This document shows positions 11,240-22,233 of a DNA stretch of 64,000 nt, in pieces. The first letter of the stretch is position 1. Each line of letters starts with the position of its first letter. A model generated the notes under the pieces. The model was not told where the DNA came from. It was given only the letters and a program-made list of their open reading frames with translations, and ran no database searches. The position numbers were made by a program, and so were the translations under genes. This DNA comes from Prorocentrum cordatum (Eukaryota > Sar > Dinophyceae > Prorocentrales > Prorocentraceae): positions 1 through 64,000 of the forward strand of contig CAUYUJ010001383.1 in the NCBI GenBank assembly GCA_963575745.1, in the 5' to 3' direction.

Positions 11240-11836
11240 GAAACCCCTTGTGGGGCCACGAAACGCGTGAGCGGTGCAAAGGCATGGACCCGAGGCATTC
11301 GGTGGAGCTCTCTTTGGGGCCACGAGACGTGTGAGCGGTGCACCGAAGTCGGCTCTCGGCCCTCATTGGAACCTTTTTGGATTGTGCAGACATGGGCCCG
11401 AAGCCTTCGGTGGAGCCCCACGTGGGGCCACGAAACCTCTGAGGGGTGCTCCGAAATCGCCCTGAAACGTCGGTGGAGCCCCTTGTGGGGTCACGAAACG
11501 TGTGATGGTTGTAGAGAAATGGACCCGAAGCCCTCGGTGGAGCCCCCTGTGGGGCCACGAAACGTGTGAGGGGTGCGCCGTAATCGTCTCGACGCCTTCT
11601 GTGTAGCCCCCGTGTGGGGCCACGAAACGTGTGAGGGCCCTCGGTGGAGCCTTTTTCGGTTGTGCTGACATTGGCCCGAGGCATTCGGTGGAGCCCCCTT
11701 TTTGGGGCCGCGAAACGTGAGATGGGTGCGCCGGAATCGCCCCGAAGCCTTCGGTGGATCCCCTTGTGGGCCCACGAAACGTGTCACGGTTGTGCAGAAA
11801 TGGACCCGAGGCTCTCGGTGGAGCCCCCTGTGAGGC
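11240..11836. repeat. GGGGCCACGAAACGTGTGAG minisatellite, about 64-bp unit
   Basis: Eight or nine units. Starts lie near 11251, 11315, 11424, 11487, 11551, 11617, 11705 and 11770, mostly 64-66 bp apart, with some longer steps. Each carries a TTCGGTGGAGCCCC block. The complement of this unit matches the 88-bp minisatellite at 27376-27765. Confidence 0.85.
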
Positions 11837-11837
11837 C

Positions 11838-11886
11838 GTCATCAGCCCATCATCGCGATCATCATCCTCATCCTCATCATCGTCAC

Positions 11887-11956
<70 letters not shown>

Positions 11957-11975
11957 GTTTCCATCGTCGCCGTGG
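11838..11975. repeat. (CAT)n array
   Basis: About 100 bp of pure ATC/CAT triplets with a degenerate left edge. Confidence 0.95.
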
Positions 11976-12019
11976 TGATCATCAACAAAACAGTCGTCGT
12001 CGTGATCATGGTCCACAAT

Positions 12020-12500
12020 CTTAAAACACCCGAAAAGTTCCCTAGGGTTCCCTGAAGCTTCCCTAAAGGCTCCTCAGGATGCCCTAGGGATCCTTCACAT
12101 GCCCTAGGGATTCCGAAGGATCCCCAATGGATTCTTGGGGATTCCCCTCCCAAGGAATCCCGAGGGAGCCCGAATGATGCCCTTGTGATTCGCAAGCATT
12201 CCCTAAGGATTCCTCAGATTCTCAATGGATCGCTAAGATTCCCCAAGGATTGCTAAGGATTCCCTGAGGATCCCTAAGGGTTCCTAGCATTCCCGTGGAA
12301 TTATTAAGACTTCCCTAAGGATTCCTTCAAAATTCCTAGGGCTCCTTAGCGATCCCTGAGGTTTTCCTGGGGAGCCCTAAGGATTCCCTAGGAATCCCTT
12401 AGGGGGTCCTACGATTCCCTCGGGAATCCTAAGGGAGTCCTACGATCCACAAGGGAATCCCACGATTCCTTAAGGAATCTTACGATTCCCTTGGATTGGT
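12020..12500. repeat. GGAATCC/GGATTCC short-unit repeat, array 2
   Basis: Continues the family seen at 10946-11236 with units such as CCCTAAGGATTCC and GGGAATCCTACGATTCCC. Confidence 0.8.
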
Positions 12501-12670
12501 GGTCGCACTCCCCGTGTGCCAACGACCGTCACGGCCCCGGTGGCCTGGTCGGGGGCGAAAATCTCAACAACCCTCGGAATCCTGTAGGGTTGTTGGTCGC
12601 ACTCCCCGTGTGCCAACGCCCTTCCTGGCCCCGGTGTGCATACGCCCCTCCCGGCCCCGGGGGGGGGGGC
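12500..12670. repeat. GTGTGCCAACG-GGCCCCGG minisatellite, array 2
   Basis: Units contain GTCGCACTCCCCGTGTGCC and CCCGGCCCCGG, as in the array at 10690-10945. Confidence 0.75.
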
Positions 12671-12769
12671 CTAAGCTCCGCCAGCTCCTTCTCATGCCTT
12701 AAAGTTACCAACTTCATTTTCCAAGAAGAACAAGATCTCAACAACAAACCGGGGCCAGGACTGTGGTTG

Positions 12770-12774
12770 CAACG

Positions 12775-12817
<43 letters not shown>

Positions 12818-12832
12818 TCAACAACAATCATT
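12770..12832. repeat. (AAC)n array
   Basis: About 55 bp of AAC triplets followed by CAATCATTTTA, resembling the junction of an AAC array with a family B tail. Confidence 0.9.
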
Positions 12833-13160
12833 TTACCCGAACGCTCAGTGTTCTCCCCAGTGCCAGGGTTTTCATGCGACGCCAGCCAATACCCCCACTT
12901 CGTGGGGGGGCAATGCAAGCTCTACCAAACATCCACACGACTCTCGGGAACCACCCACACCCAGCTTCCCGCCCTATGACGTCAGGACACTTCACTTCGT
13001 GGCGCGCGGACGATCGTGGATACTACACTGGCGTGGAGTACACACCCGCAGAGGTACTTGTTGGGGCCCCGCATGTGCCCCGCATCGTGCATTTGTTGCG
13101 CATCGGGCTTATTGGACCCTCACGGCGGACTCTTGGGGCCTCTAGAACGCCTCCTTGGGG
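12833..13160. other. Spacer downstream of the Rep-like gene, with a small hairpin
   Basis: 12892-12908 (CCCCCACTTCGTGGGGG) forms a 7-bp stem with a 3-nt loop. No helicase or other coding domain was seen on the minus strand here, which matters because a Helitron helicase would be expected downstream of the Rep region. Confidence 0.5.
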
Positions 13161-13163
13161 CCT

Positions 13164-14788
13164 CTAGAACGCCTCTAGATCACACGACGTCTCCACGATA
13201 CCAACAGTGCCTGACCAAGTCCAGGACATGAGATACTCGATCATGCCCACGAAATTCTTCATACTGTCCAGATGTTTGAACGTCCGAGGGAGTAATTGTG
13301 CAGCGTATACATGTGGCAGCATAGTGAGTGAATGCTGGCCCCAGTACCCGTCCGTCAGCTCGTACCAATACCTGCAGGCGACCACTTGCGTAGGTTCATA
13401 CCTTTGATTATGTCGGCCACCACGAAAATGCACGCAGTGGTTGCAGGAATCATACTCCCTGCCACGGTGCCATACCAAGAAACTGTCCGATACGGGAACC
13501 CCTGCGACCAGCTGCTCCCTCTTCTCCTGAAGATAAAAGCCATACATCCTTGAGGAAAAGTTACCCTGCCGCCCGTCGTAATTCACCATGGCTGCCGGCT
13601 GCGATAAATACAGCAATACATGAGAGTAGGACCGCTCAAACTCCGACAATTGCGCCAAACGGATGGCCACTTCCGGCAGGCACGGGCTGCTCTTGCTGAG
13701 CAAGCGATACGCGGTCAGCCAGGAGCTGTTCGCATTCTTCTGCACATACTCGCCGAGCCCGACGTCGACGGCATCGTGGTCCTTCGCGACATACCCTGAA
13801 ATGTAGTTGAGCCGGCCGTTGCCTATCTGAACATCTATCTCGGCGCAGAATACAAGCGAGAGGAACTTGACGAATGCCGACACGACAGCCGTCCCGGTGC
13901 GCCCCTGGAGATACTGCAACAGCCCAAAGCATACAACCCACGCGCAGATGTGCCAGTGCGGGGTGCCACGGCCTTGGTACTCGGTCTTCATACACCACTC
14001 GTAAACGATGAAGTACTTGTGGCCCCAGCGGTTCGCCAGGAACAGCCAAATACAGCGAACCAGGTAGTACATATGAAGTGACATCATATACGCACCAGCA
14101 AAAATACAGCGAAGATACGGCTCCATGAAATACGGCCTCGGGAACTTCCACTCCGCGGGCGCGATGGTGATGAACAAGTTCGGAAACGCGCACAGCCAGA
14201 CCTGTCCCCGAAGATTCCGGCAGTGTTGATACAGGGCCTCATAATTCTTCTCGTCGTAGCAGCGCACGAGCATGATACGCACAAGATCAGCGAGGGAGTC
14301 TTGCACAATCTCCCAATACCCCGTAGACGCCTGCGAGTCCCGAGACATGACATCCCCAGTGACGCCGAGGCTCTTGGCACGGACTTGTGCATTGAAATAC
14401 TTGTTCGCCAAGTGCTTCTCGTACAGGAAGAACGGCAGGTCCCGCTGCTCGCCATATACGCGGGCACTGGACAGCACCTTCCGAGTCCAAGACAGGCCAA
14501 TGGATACCACGCGGTTCGTGCTGTCCTGGGTCTCGGCATAGTAGTGCTCCATTATACCCGTATCTGTGAAGTCCGTGGTCGGGTACAAAACGGGATACAT
14601 GGCACACTCGATACCTTTCATGACCACAAAGAGGTCGTAGGAGGACAGGTTCAAGGAGCTCCGATTCTCGATACGGATCCTCTGGGACGTCAGAAACTAT
14701 TTTATTGTTGTTGTTTTTTTTTGGGTTTTTTTTTTTTGTTGATCAACCTCGTGATCATCTACGTCGCCGTCGATCTCGTCGTCATCGT

Positions 14789-14827
<39 letters not shown>

Positions 14828-14870
14828 TCGTCGTCGTCGTCGTCGTCATCGTCGCCGTCGTCGTCGCCGT

Positions 14871-14901
<31 letters not shown>

Positions 14902-14904
14902 TTG

Positions 14905-14951
<47 letters not shown>

Positions 14952-17892
14952 GGTGGGAGCCCCTGCCCGCGCGGATCCTCTGTTCCGTCAGGAAGACGCG
15001 GTAATACTTGCTGCGCTCCCTCAAGAAGTGATACGCAGCCTTGCACCGGTCCGTAGGCAGACTCGCTTCGCAGACCAGGTCCTTCTTGAAATACGCGCGC
15101 GAGAGCCCCACCTTCTTCCAGTTGAACTGGTGCGCGGCGCCATACCGCTCCTGCTGCACGGAGGTCTTCAATACGACGATGCTCAGAGCACGACATTCGT
15201 CCACGGTCATCTCGTGCATACAGGGTCCAGTGGTGTGGTCCAGCGAAAACTGCCCAAAGGAATACCGAGGCCAGCTGATACACTCCTTTGCCTCGTAGCC
15301 CGACTTCGTGGCCAAGGGGATCCTATACAGCTCCGACGTCTTTGCTACCTTGAGGGCCTTGCCGTGGTTCTGCATACGCCGGTTGAACTTCTCGAGAGGG
15401 GTCTCTTTGCCAGAACAGCAAGGGCATGTGGCAACCACAGGCGTATACATGCACGGCTTATACCACCATCTCGAAGATATACCAACTTGGCCACAGGCGT
15501 GCACCACCGGGTCGTGCGGTACGTGCCGACGATACGCCGCCAACATGTCTGGTTGCTCCGACGTGCTGCGGTCCTGATATACACGATTCGAGAAATACTC
15601 GTCATTAAAGAAGAACGAGCCGCAGGCCTCGCAAGCGGACCAACTCCCGTAGCACACCCAGAACGCAAAGTCCGTCAAATTATACTGTTTCTGGTAGGTG
15701 GCCTGGATACTGGTGAGTAATGACATGGACCAAGACTGTCGCTGAAATACCTCCTGGCACTTCAACATGGCATACGCAGCAACAAGACAAGCGTCGGCCG
15801 CCATTTTCGGGAATACTATGCAACGGTCAGCTGTCGCCACGCTGCAAGCTCTCGCATACCAGCCGTGCTCTGTGTCGGAGATACACGCGTGCGCAGTCCT
15901 GGGCAGCACCTGGCCCTGGAAGGTCTTCTCGTAGGCCTCCAACACAGGGCCTGGCAGCACATCCTTGTATACGAAGGCATCCGGATACTCGAGAGCCAAC
16001 CTGGCATGCCGTTCGTGTTCTCCAAAAAATACCGCAAGATTGTGCAAAGGCACCAACTCTTCCGCCACGCCCAAGCGCTCACATAAGGATATACGCACAG
16101 TCTCCAGAGCAGATCTGGCCCGGGCGCGCAGAGAGGGAGCAACCCCCCGGGTGTGCCCGAGCTTGCTATCCAGAGAGACGAAGGAATACAAAAACTCCCA
16201 CTCGTGCTGCTCCAGGTGGTCGCTGGTCCAGTATTCGCCACGCTGCTCGCGATAGCGACGATACGCTATGAGCCGCTGCGTCGTCCTGCAATCAACGAGA
16301 TACTGCGCCAATAACTGCTTTTTCACCTCCTCGGCCGAGACGCCCTTCTGCAGCTGCTCCAGGACAAACTCCCCGCATACGTGGCGATGTATGTCCTCAG
16401 CATTCTCCAGTAGTGGCAGCTGCTGAGAGGGCGCCTTCAGCCACGTCTGAAGATTCCCGCAATGGGCAAATACCCCGGTCTCCGCGCGATACTTGTCCAC
16501 CAGCGCTCGCCCCCTCAAGCCTTCTACGTGATACCAGTACTGGAGGTCCCTGCGCGACAGCGCGTAGACGGCGGAATTGCCGTGTTTGGCACCGTCTCCG
16601 AGGCGATACCTGCCAAGCCACTCTCGACAGACATTCGGACCCGTCTCATACCCCCAGGCCTTCAGACGCACCTGCATATTCCGGTAGTCGAGGCCAAGGC
16701 CCAGGTCGGAGACCTCCTCTCGATACCGCTTGCCGCATGCCGCCTCTAGAGCCTCCACCGTCATCAGCGTCATACGAACCACATCTGTGGAGGAAGAAGC
16801 TGCCGTGGCCTGCTGCTTGGATACGGGCTCCTCCCAGTCGACCGCGGCAGGCCGTTTGGCCACGCGGGCAGATCCGGCGGCGGCTGGCCGTTTCAACACC
16901 CCGCCTGCGACCTGTGCCGCCGGGCGCTTCAATACACGCTTGGTGACGGCCTGGGCGGATGAAGCCGCCGCCTGCACGGAGGAGCCCACCGACGCATACA
17001 CATCGCACCACTTTCTCAACACTGATCGGGACACCAAGACAGCTTTCCGTCGCATACGCAACACGGTATGCAACGTGTGGCACTTCAGCCCTGGATATAC
17101 ATCGCGCATGTGGTCACCAAGTGCCGCGTTGAGCTTTTCGGCCGTGTCGTACTGCAAAGGTCCAGAGTCAGGGTGATACTTCACGTACCATTGCCTCAAA
17201 ACCATACCGCTGACAGCGACGGGAGGGTCGCTCTCCGAGAGAATCTGCGAGAGGACCTCCGCGGCGGCCTCGTCGGCGAAGCTCTCCCGATACTGATTGA
17301 GTCGAAGACGCTCGCCCATACATTCCTCCACAGCTTGGGCAGTATTCAATGCTCCCTTGGCGCCCCACTCCGTGCTGAGCCACTTCTGGCATACCCTGGC
17401 GTTAGCAGATACAGATAAATGTCCAAGGAGCCACTGCTTCAAGACGGCCCCGTCAATGGTCCCCTCGGGCATGTCTTTGCGAATACGTTCTCCATACCAG
17501 CTCTCCAGATGGCCAGCGTTCTGCACTTGGACAAGCGTGTCTTTCGATGAATACTGCAGTAGCCACGCCGTTGCGACCCTATCTGGCACATACAGTGGTG
17601 GATCCAACTGTCGGAGCGCCCGGCATAATTTGTAAGCGGTATTATACTCGATGCCCAGGTGGCGGATGGCAGACCCGTGCTGCTCCTCCAGCTCCTTGGC
17701 GCTAGAAATACTGACCTTGCCAGTCACAACCCGATACTTGGCCCACCAAGTCTTGCACGCCTGGTGACTGGCATTGATACCCTTTGCCGCGAGCGCCTGA
17801 TGCAAATAATACGCACTCTCGCAGTCGGCCAAGGGAGGCCGGGACAGCTCTGCGCCATACTGCTCGTGAAGGTCTTTCGCCGTCAAAGCCAT
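13164..17892 (-). CDS. Helitron-like HUH replication initiator with N-terminal HTH-like repeat array (two exons)
   Basis: Exons 17892-14978 and 14679-13164 join in frame to about 1476 residues. The ATG at 17892 opens MALTAKDLHEQYG. Part 1 (about 17892-16300) has up to eight divergent units of about 50 residues, each with a (D/E)L-xx-x(Y/H)G start and a W(L/Y/C)xxY-type end. They are interrupted by three KRPAA basic motifs (about 16830-16960), likely nuclear targeting. Part 2 (about 15700-14978) has Cys pairs CEAC (near 15630) and CPCC (near 15415), a probable zinc-binding region. Exon 2 has the core: FITIAP (near 14174), the HUH motif GRGTPHWHICAW (His codons near 13958 and 13952), and YISGYVAK (Tyr codons near 13805 and 13793) as the Y2 motif. 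Known in the family: Helitron Rep nicks one DNA strand through tyrosines for rolling-circle transposition. No PIF1 helicase was found. The array function is inferred to be DNA binding. A separate exon downstream remains possible. Confidence 0.8.
14680..14977 (-). other. 298-bp GAC-repeat intron with GA-AG boundaries in a 20-bp direct repeat
   Basis: On the minus strand the first exon ends CAGAG before GATCCGCGCGGG, and the block ends CAGAG before GATCCGTATCG. Removing 298 bp (14680-14977) restores one frame (LTEQRIR then IENRSSLNLSS) through conserved-looking sequence. Plus-strand repeats 14674-14693 and 14972-14991 share 17 of 20 bases. The interior is mostly GAC triplets (GTC on the plus strand) plus a T-rich end (14700-14740). 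Donor GA is non-canonical but known in dinoflagellates. It contains none of the GTAT tetranucleotides that fill both exons. Confidence 0.75.
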
Positions 17893-17935
17893 GATCCAAG
17901 AACACAGGCGATACCTTGATCCGAGATGGCTACGG

Positions 17936-18300
17936 ATATGAGCGTGAGAGGAAGGGGGGAAGCCTCCTGGGGCCGCTGGGGGTCCTCTTGGGGAAGGGGG
18001 GAAGCCTCCTGGCGCCGCATGGGGTCCTCTTGAGAGGCTTTGGGGGGCTTCTTGAAAGCATGTTGGGGCCTCTTGGGGGCTTATTGGATCCTCCCGGAGG
18101 ACTCTTGGAGCCGCTTGAACGCCTCCTCGGGCCATCTTGGGGGCCTCTTGGAGCCAACTTGGAGCCTCTTTGGAACCTCTTGGGGGCCTCTTGGAGTCCT
18201 CTTGGGGCCTCTTGGGACCATCTTGGGCGCCTCTTGCGGCCTCATGGGCGCCTCTTGGGGCCATCTTGAGCGCCTCTTGGGGCCATCTTGGGTTTTAAAG
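17936..18300. repeat. GGGGCCTCTTGG minisatellite upstream of the Rep-like gene
   Basis: About 25 units of 11-18 bp with a CTCTTGGGGGC-like core. A few diverged units (CTTGGGGCCTCTAGAACG) also lie at 13120-13180, so the gene sits between stretches of one repeat family. Confidence 0.85.
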
Positions 18301-18329
18301 ATTCATGAAGAGCCCGCGGGTGGATTTTG

Positions 18330-18830
18330 ATATTTTTCGGATGAGAAAGTCTTGCGTTTGCATATGTTTTCGGAACATCGCATCTTGAAATTATTGAAAT
18401 CACATTATGTTTGGCAGGATTTCGGCACGCGCGCGCGGCGGCCGCGCGCATGTGCACTTCGTGTCATTTTTTGCAAGGGATGGTGGCCCTCGTAGGCTCG
18501 CAACCGTTGTTGCAGAAGGTCGAAGCACCTGAAAAGGTTCCTCGCAAAGGCCCTTTTAACAGAAATGTTTAAAATCTGGTGGGTTTCCTAGGAATCCGCA
18601 AGAGCGCGCGGAAGGACATTTTGACAATTTTTTCTGAGAAAACCATTGGGTTTTTGATGTTTTTATGTTAAAATCGTTACGAAACCTAAGGTTTTGGAAG
18701 GATTTCGTCTTGCGCGCACGAATGTCCACTTTACCTTATTTTTTGCAAGGGATTCTTGCAATTTGATCAAGTAAAAACAAGAATTTTCATTTTCTATTGT
18801 TTTTTGCAAGGGAAAACGAGCGTCAACAAA
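18330..18830. repeat. Approximately 272-bp tandem duplication, diverged
   Basis: Blocks at 18405-18481 and 18680-18753 share TTTGG-AGGATTTCG, a GCGCGC segment, TG-CACTT, and TATTTTTTGCAAGGGAT-like ends, offset by about 272 bp. A third TTTTTTGCAAGGGA lies near 18800. AT-rich and non-coding. Confidence 0.65.
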
Positions 18831-18929
18831 AAACCGGATCCGGACATAATCCACTTTTCTGAAGCTTTCGCGAAAAAATGATGAAAATGTAGCTGCGGCC
18901 TAGGTTTTGGAGGGGGGTCGCGCACCAGG

Positions 18930-19562
18930 GGTCCCAACAATAATTATTCTTTAGAAGTAATAATGTTCAAAAACAGCAAAAACAACAAAAACAGCAGCTC
19001 CTGCTTCACACTTCCTCGCAATGTATTCACAAATGGCGCTCTCGCGTGCGACTTCTTTATTTATGCAGGAATCGCGCTCTCGCCTTGGACTTCCTCGCAA
19101 TTCACTCCGACGCCGCGCCCTCAACACTCAGGAATCGCGCTCTCGCTGCGGATTCCCTCACGATTTATGTAGAAACCGCGCTATCGTTCGAGACTTCGTC
19201 GCGATTCATGCAGGACGCACGCTTCAGCAACCCGCCTGCTCGACCTGGCCGCCTGGGCCCGCCTTCCCGACCCGCCCGCTAGGGTCTACCCGCCAGATTT
19301 GCCCGTCTCGTTCTGCCAAGTGTTTTCTGCTCCTAGCCTGCTACTCTCTCTCTCTCTCTTTCTCTCGCTCGTGCTCCATCCTCCTCCCTCTCTCCCCATC
19401 TGTCCTCTCTTCCCTACCTTAGAGGCAGCACGTAATACACGTTGCAGGTAAGAAAGATATACCCACAAGGGGGATACGATCGAAACGAAAAGGGCGGGTA
19501 TCGATTTGCTTGGGATAGACGCGTTGACTTGCTCACGAGCGGGTACGATTGAGCAGTATTAA
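18930..19562 (+). repeat. Repeat family B, copy 2 (short subtype)
   Basis: Starts with a degenerate head (AATAATTATTCTTTAGAAGTAA), then about 41-bp units (AATCGCGCTCTCGCxTGGACTTCCTCGCAATT). The tail has AGGTAAGAAAGATATACCC, ATACGATCGAAACG, CGGGTATCGA and a GAGCAGTATTAA-like end. It lacks the CCCTTCGTGGCCCC module. No coding potential is claimed. Confidence 0.8.
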
Positions 19563-19786
19563 TAAGAGGATTGTTGTTGCTGGTGTTGTTGTTGCTGTTG
19601 TTGCTGGTGTTGCTGTTGTTGTTGCTGTTGTTGTTGATGATGCTGCCGTTGTTGTTGCTGGTGTTGGTGGTGGTGTGGCTGTGATTGTTGGTTTGTTGTT
19701 GTTGTTGTTGTTGTTGGTGGTGTTGTGGTTGTTGTTGTTGCTGCTGTTCTTGGTTGTGGTGTTGCTGCTGTTGTTATTGTTTTCTC
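19563..19786. repeat. (GTT)n array with GCT/GGT interruptions
   Basis: Links the tail of family B copy 2 to the head of copy 3, and ends at the TCTCAGCTCTAAAGAATAAG head. Confidence 0.95.
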
Positions 19787-20478
19787 AGCTCTAAAGAATA
19801 AGTGGTGTTGACCCCTTCCACGGTAATCATTGTTTTCTTCAGTTAAAGTGTTTCTCCCAGGTTTCGCACCCTGGTTTTACAAGGTAGGCGATGTGTCACC
19901 AAAGTGCGCCCCTGGCCCCCCATTTACAACAATGACGGTTTCCGCCTGACATGTCCTCACAATGTATTCCCAAATCGTGTTATCGCGCGGGACTTCCTCA
20001 CAATGTATGCAGGAATCGCGCTCTCGCGTGGGGTTTCCTCGCAATTCATTCAGACACCGCGCCCTCGACACATGTGGAAATCGCGCTATTGCTCGAGATT
20101 TCCTTGCGGTTCATGCAGGACGCACGCTTCAGCAACCCGCCTGCTCGACCTGGCCGCCCGGGCCCACCTTCCCGACCCGTTTATCAAGATTTGCCCGCCC
20201 GATCTGCCCGTCTGGTTCTGCCACGTGTTTCTGCTCTTGGCCCCCTCTTGCTACTCTTTCTCTCGTGTTCCATCCTCCTCTCCCCCCCCCTTGTCCCTTC
20301 CTTCCATCCGTCCTCCTTTCCCCGTCCTCAGGGGCTGCACGAATTACACGCTACAGGTAAGAAAGATATACCACCAATGGGGTACGATCGAAGACGAAGA
20401 GGGCGGGTATCGAGGGTTTGATATACACGCGTTGAATTGCACGCGAGCAGACAAGAGCGAACAGTCTTAAGCTGGTGG
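19787..20478 (+). repeat. Repeat family B, copy 3 (short subtype)
   Basis: Complete head-to-tail copy. The head is CTAAAGAATAAGTGGTGTTG and CACCAAAGTGCGCCCCTGG. 41-bp units follow at 19960-20130. The tail at 20353-20478 has AGGTAAGAAAGATATACC, GGGGTACGATCGAAGACG, GGGCGGGTATCGAGGGTTTG and GAACAGTCTTAA. Confidence 0.85.
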
Positions 20479-20945
20479 TTGCTGTTGCTGCTGATGGTGT
20501 TGTTGTGATTGCTGTTGTTGTTGGTGGTGGTGCCGGTGTTGGTGTTGTTGTTGGTGTTGTTTCTAGTGTGAGTGATGGTGTGCTTGTTGTTAGTGTTGTT
20601 GTTGCTGCTGCTGTTGTTAAATGGTTGTTATTATTGGTGTTGTTGGTGTTGTTGGTGGTGGTGGTGTTGGTGTCGTTGGTGGTATTGTTGTTGTTGCTGG
20701 TGTTGTCGTTGTTGCTGCTGCTGCTGTTGTTGATGGGTGGTGTTGTTGTTGTTGGTGCTGTTGGTGTTGTTGTTGGTGGTAGTGGTGGTGTTGGTGTCGT
20801 TGGTGGTATTGTTGTTGCTGCTGGTGTGGTCGTTGTTGTTGTTGATTGTGTTGTTGTGTGTGTTGCTGTTGCTGTTGGTGTTGCTGTTGTTGTTGGTGTT
20901 GTTGGTGTTGTTGTTGGTGTTGTTGTTGGTGTTGTTGTTGTTGCA
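20470..20945. repeat. (GTT)n array, about 470 bp
   Basis: GTT triplets with GGT, GCT and GTC interruptions, between family B copies 3 and 4. Confidence 0.95.
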
Positions 20946-22201
20946 CTCTCACTTCTGAAGAATAAGTAGTGTTGATCCCCCCACCGGTGCATACTGTGCT
21001 TTCTCAATCAAAGTGTGCCCCTCGACGCTCGCACCCTGTTTTTTATCAGGGAAAGTCTTGAGGCTCAAACTGTGCCCCTGGCCCCCGGGTTACAACAACA
21101 ACGGCTCCCGCCTGAGACGTCCTCACAATTTAGCCAGGGCCCCCGCTCCCGCCCGAGACTTCCTCGCATTGTATTCAGGAATCGCGCTCTCGCTTGGGAC
21201 TTCCTTAACTTTATTCAGGAATCGCTCTCCCGGCGCTCTGGAGTCGCGGTCTCGCTGGAGACTTGCTTGCAATTTACTGAAGATGGTGCCCTTGCGTTGG
21301 AATTTCCTGCAATTTACTCAAGCGCCGCGCTCCCGACACCCAGGCACCCAGGAGTCGCGCTCACGCTTAGGACTCCCTCACAGATTACCCAGGAATCGGG
21401 ATCTCGCTGCCCTTCGTGGCCCCGTTGCAGCCCTTCGTGGCCCCCTCGCTTTATTTCGTGGCCCCGTTGCAGCCCTTCGTGGCCCCCTCGCTTTGTTTCG
21501 TGACCCGTTGCAGCCCCTCGTGGCTTCCTCGCTGCCCTTCGTGGCCACGCTGCAGCCCTTCTTGGCCCCGTTGGCCCTTCGTGGCCCCCTCGCTTTGTTT
21601 CGTGGCCCCGTTGCAGCCCTTCGTGGCCCCCTCGCTTTGTTTCGTGGCCCCGTTGCAGCCCTTCGTGGCCCCCTCGCTTTGTTTCGTGGCCCCGTTGCAT
21701 TCCTTCGTGGCCCCGTTGCAGCCCTTCGTGGCCCCATATATGTATGCCCTTCGTGGCCCCCGCTCGTTCGCGCCCGTGGTGGCCCCATATGCATGCCGTT
21801 CGTGGCCCTGCTGTCGTCCTTCGTGGCCCCCTCGCTGCCCTTCGTGGCCCCGTTGCTGCCCTCAGTGGCCCCGTCCTTGCCCTCCGCGGCCCAGTATACG
21901 TATGCCCTTCGTGACACCCGCTCGTTCGCGCCCGTTGTGGCCCCATGTGCATGCCCTTCGTGGCCCCGCTGTCGCCGTTTGTGGCCCCCTCACTGTCCTA
22001 CGTCCTACGTGGCCCAGTTGCTACCCTCAGTGGCCCCATCGTTGCCTTCTGTGGCCCTGCATTGTCTGCCCTTCGTGGCCTCCGCTCGTTCGCGCTCTTC
22101 GTGGCCCCATACGCATTCCCTTCGTGTCCCCGCTGTCGCCCTTCGTGGTCTACTTCGTGTCCTGTGGCCCTGCTGTCGTTCTCTCTCGCTCTCGCCTTCG
22201 C

Positions 22202-22233
<32 letters not shown>

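Noticed and set aside
18330-18930. Promoter region for the Rep-like gene
   Set aside because: The upstream DNA is a minisatellite and a diverged tandem repeat. Dinoflagellate promoters have no sequence signal I could identify with confidence.
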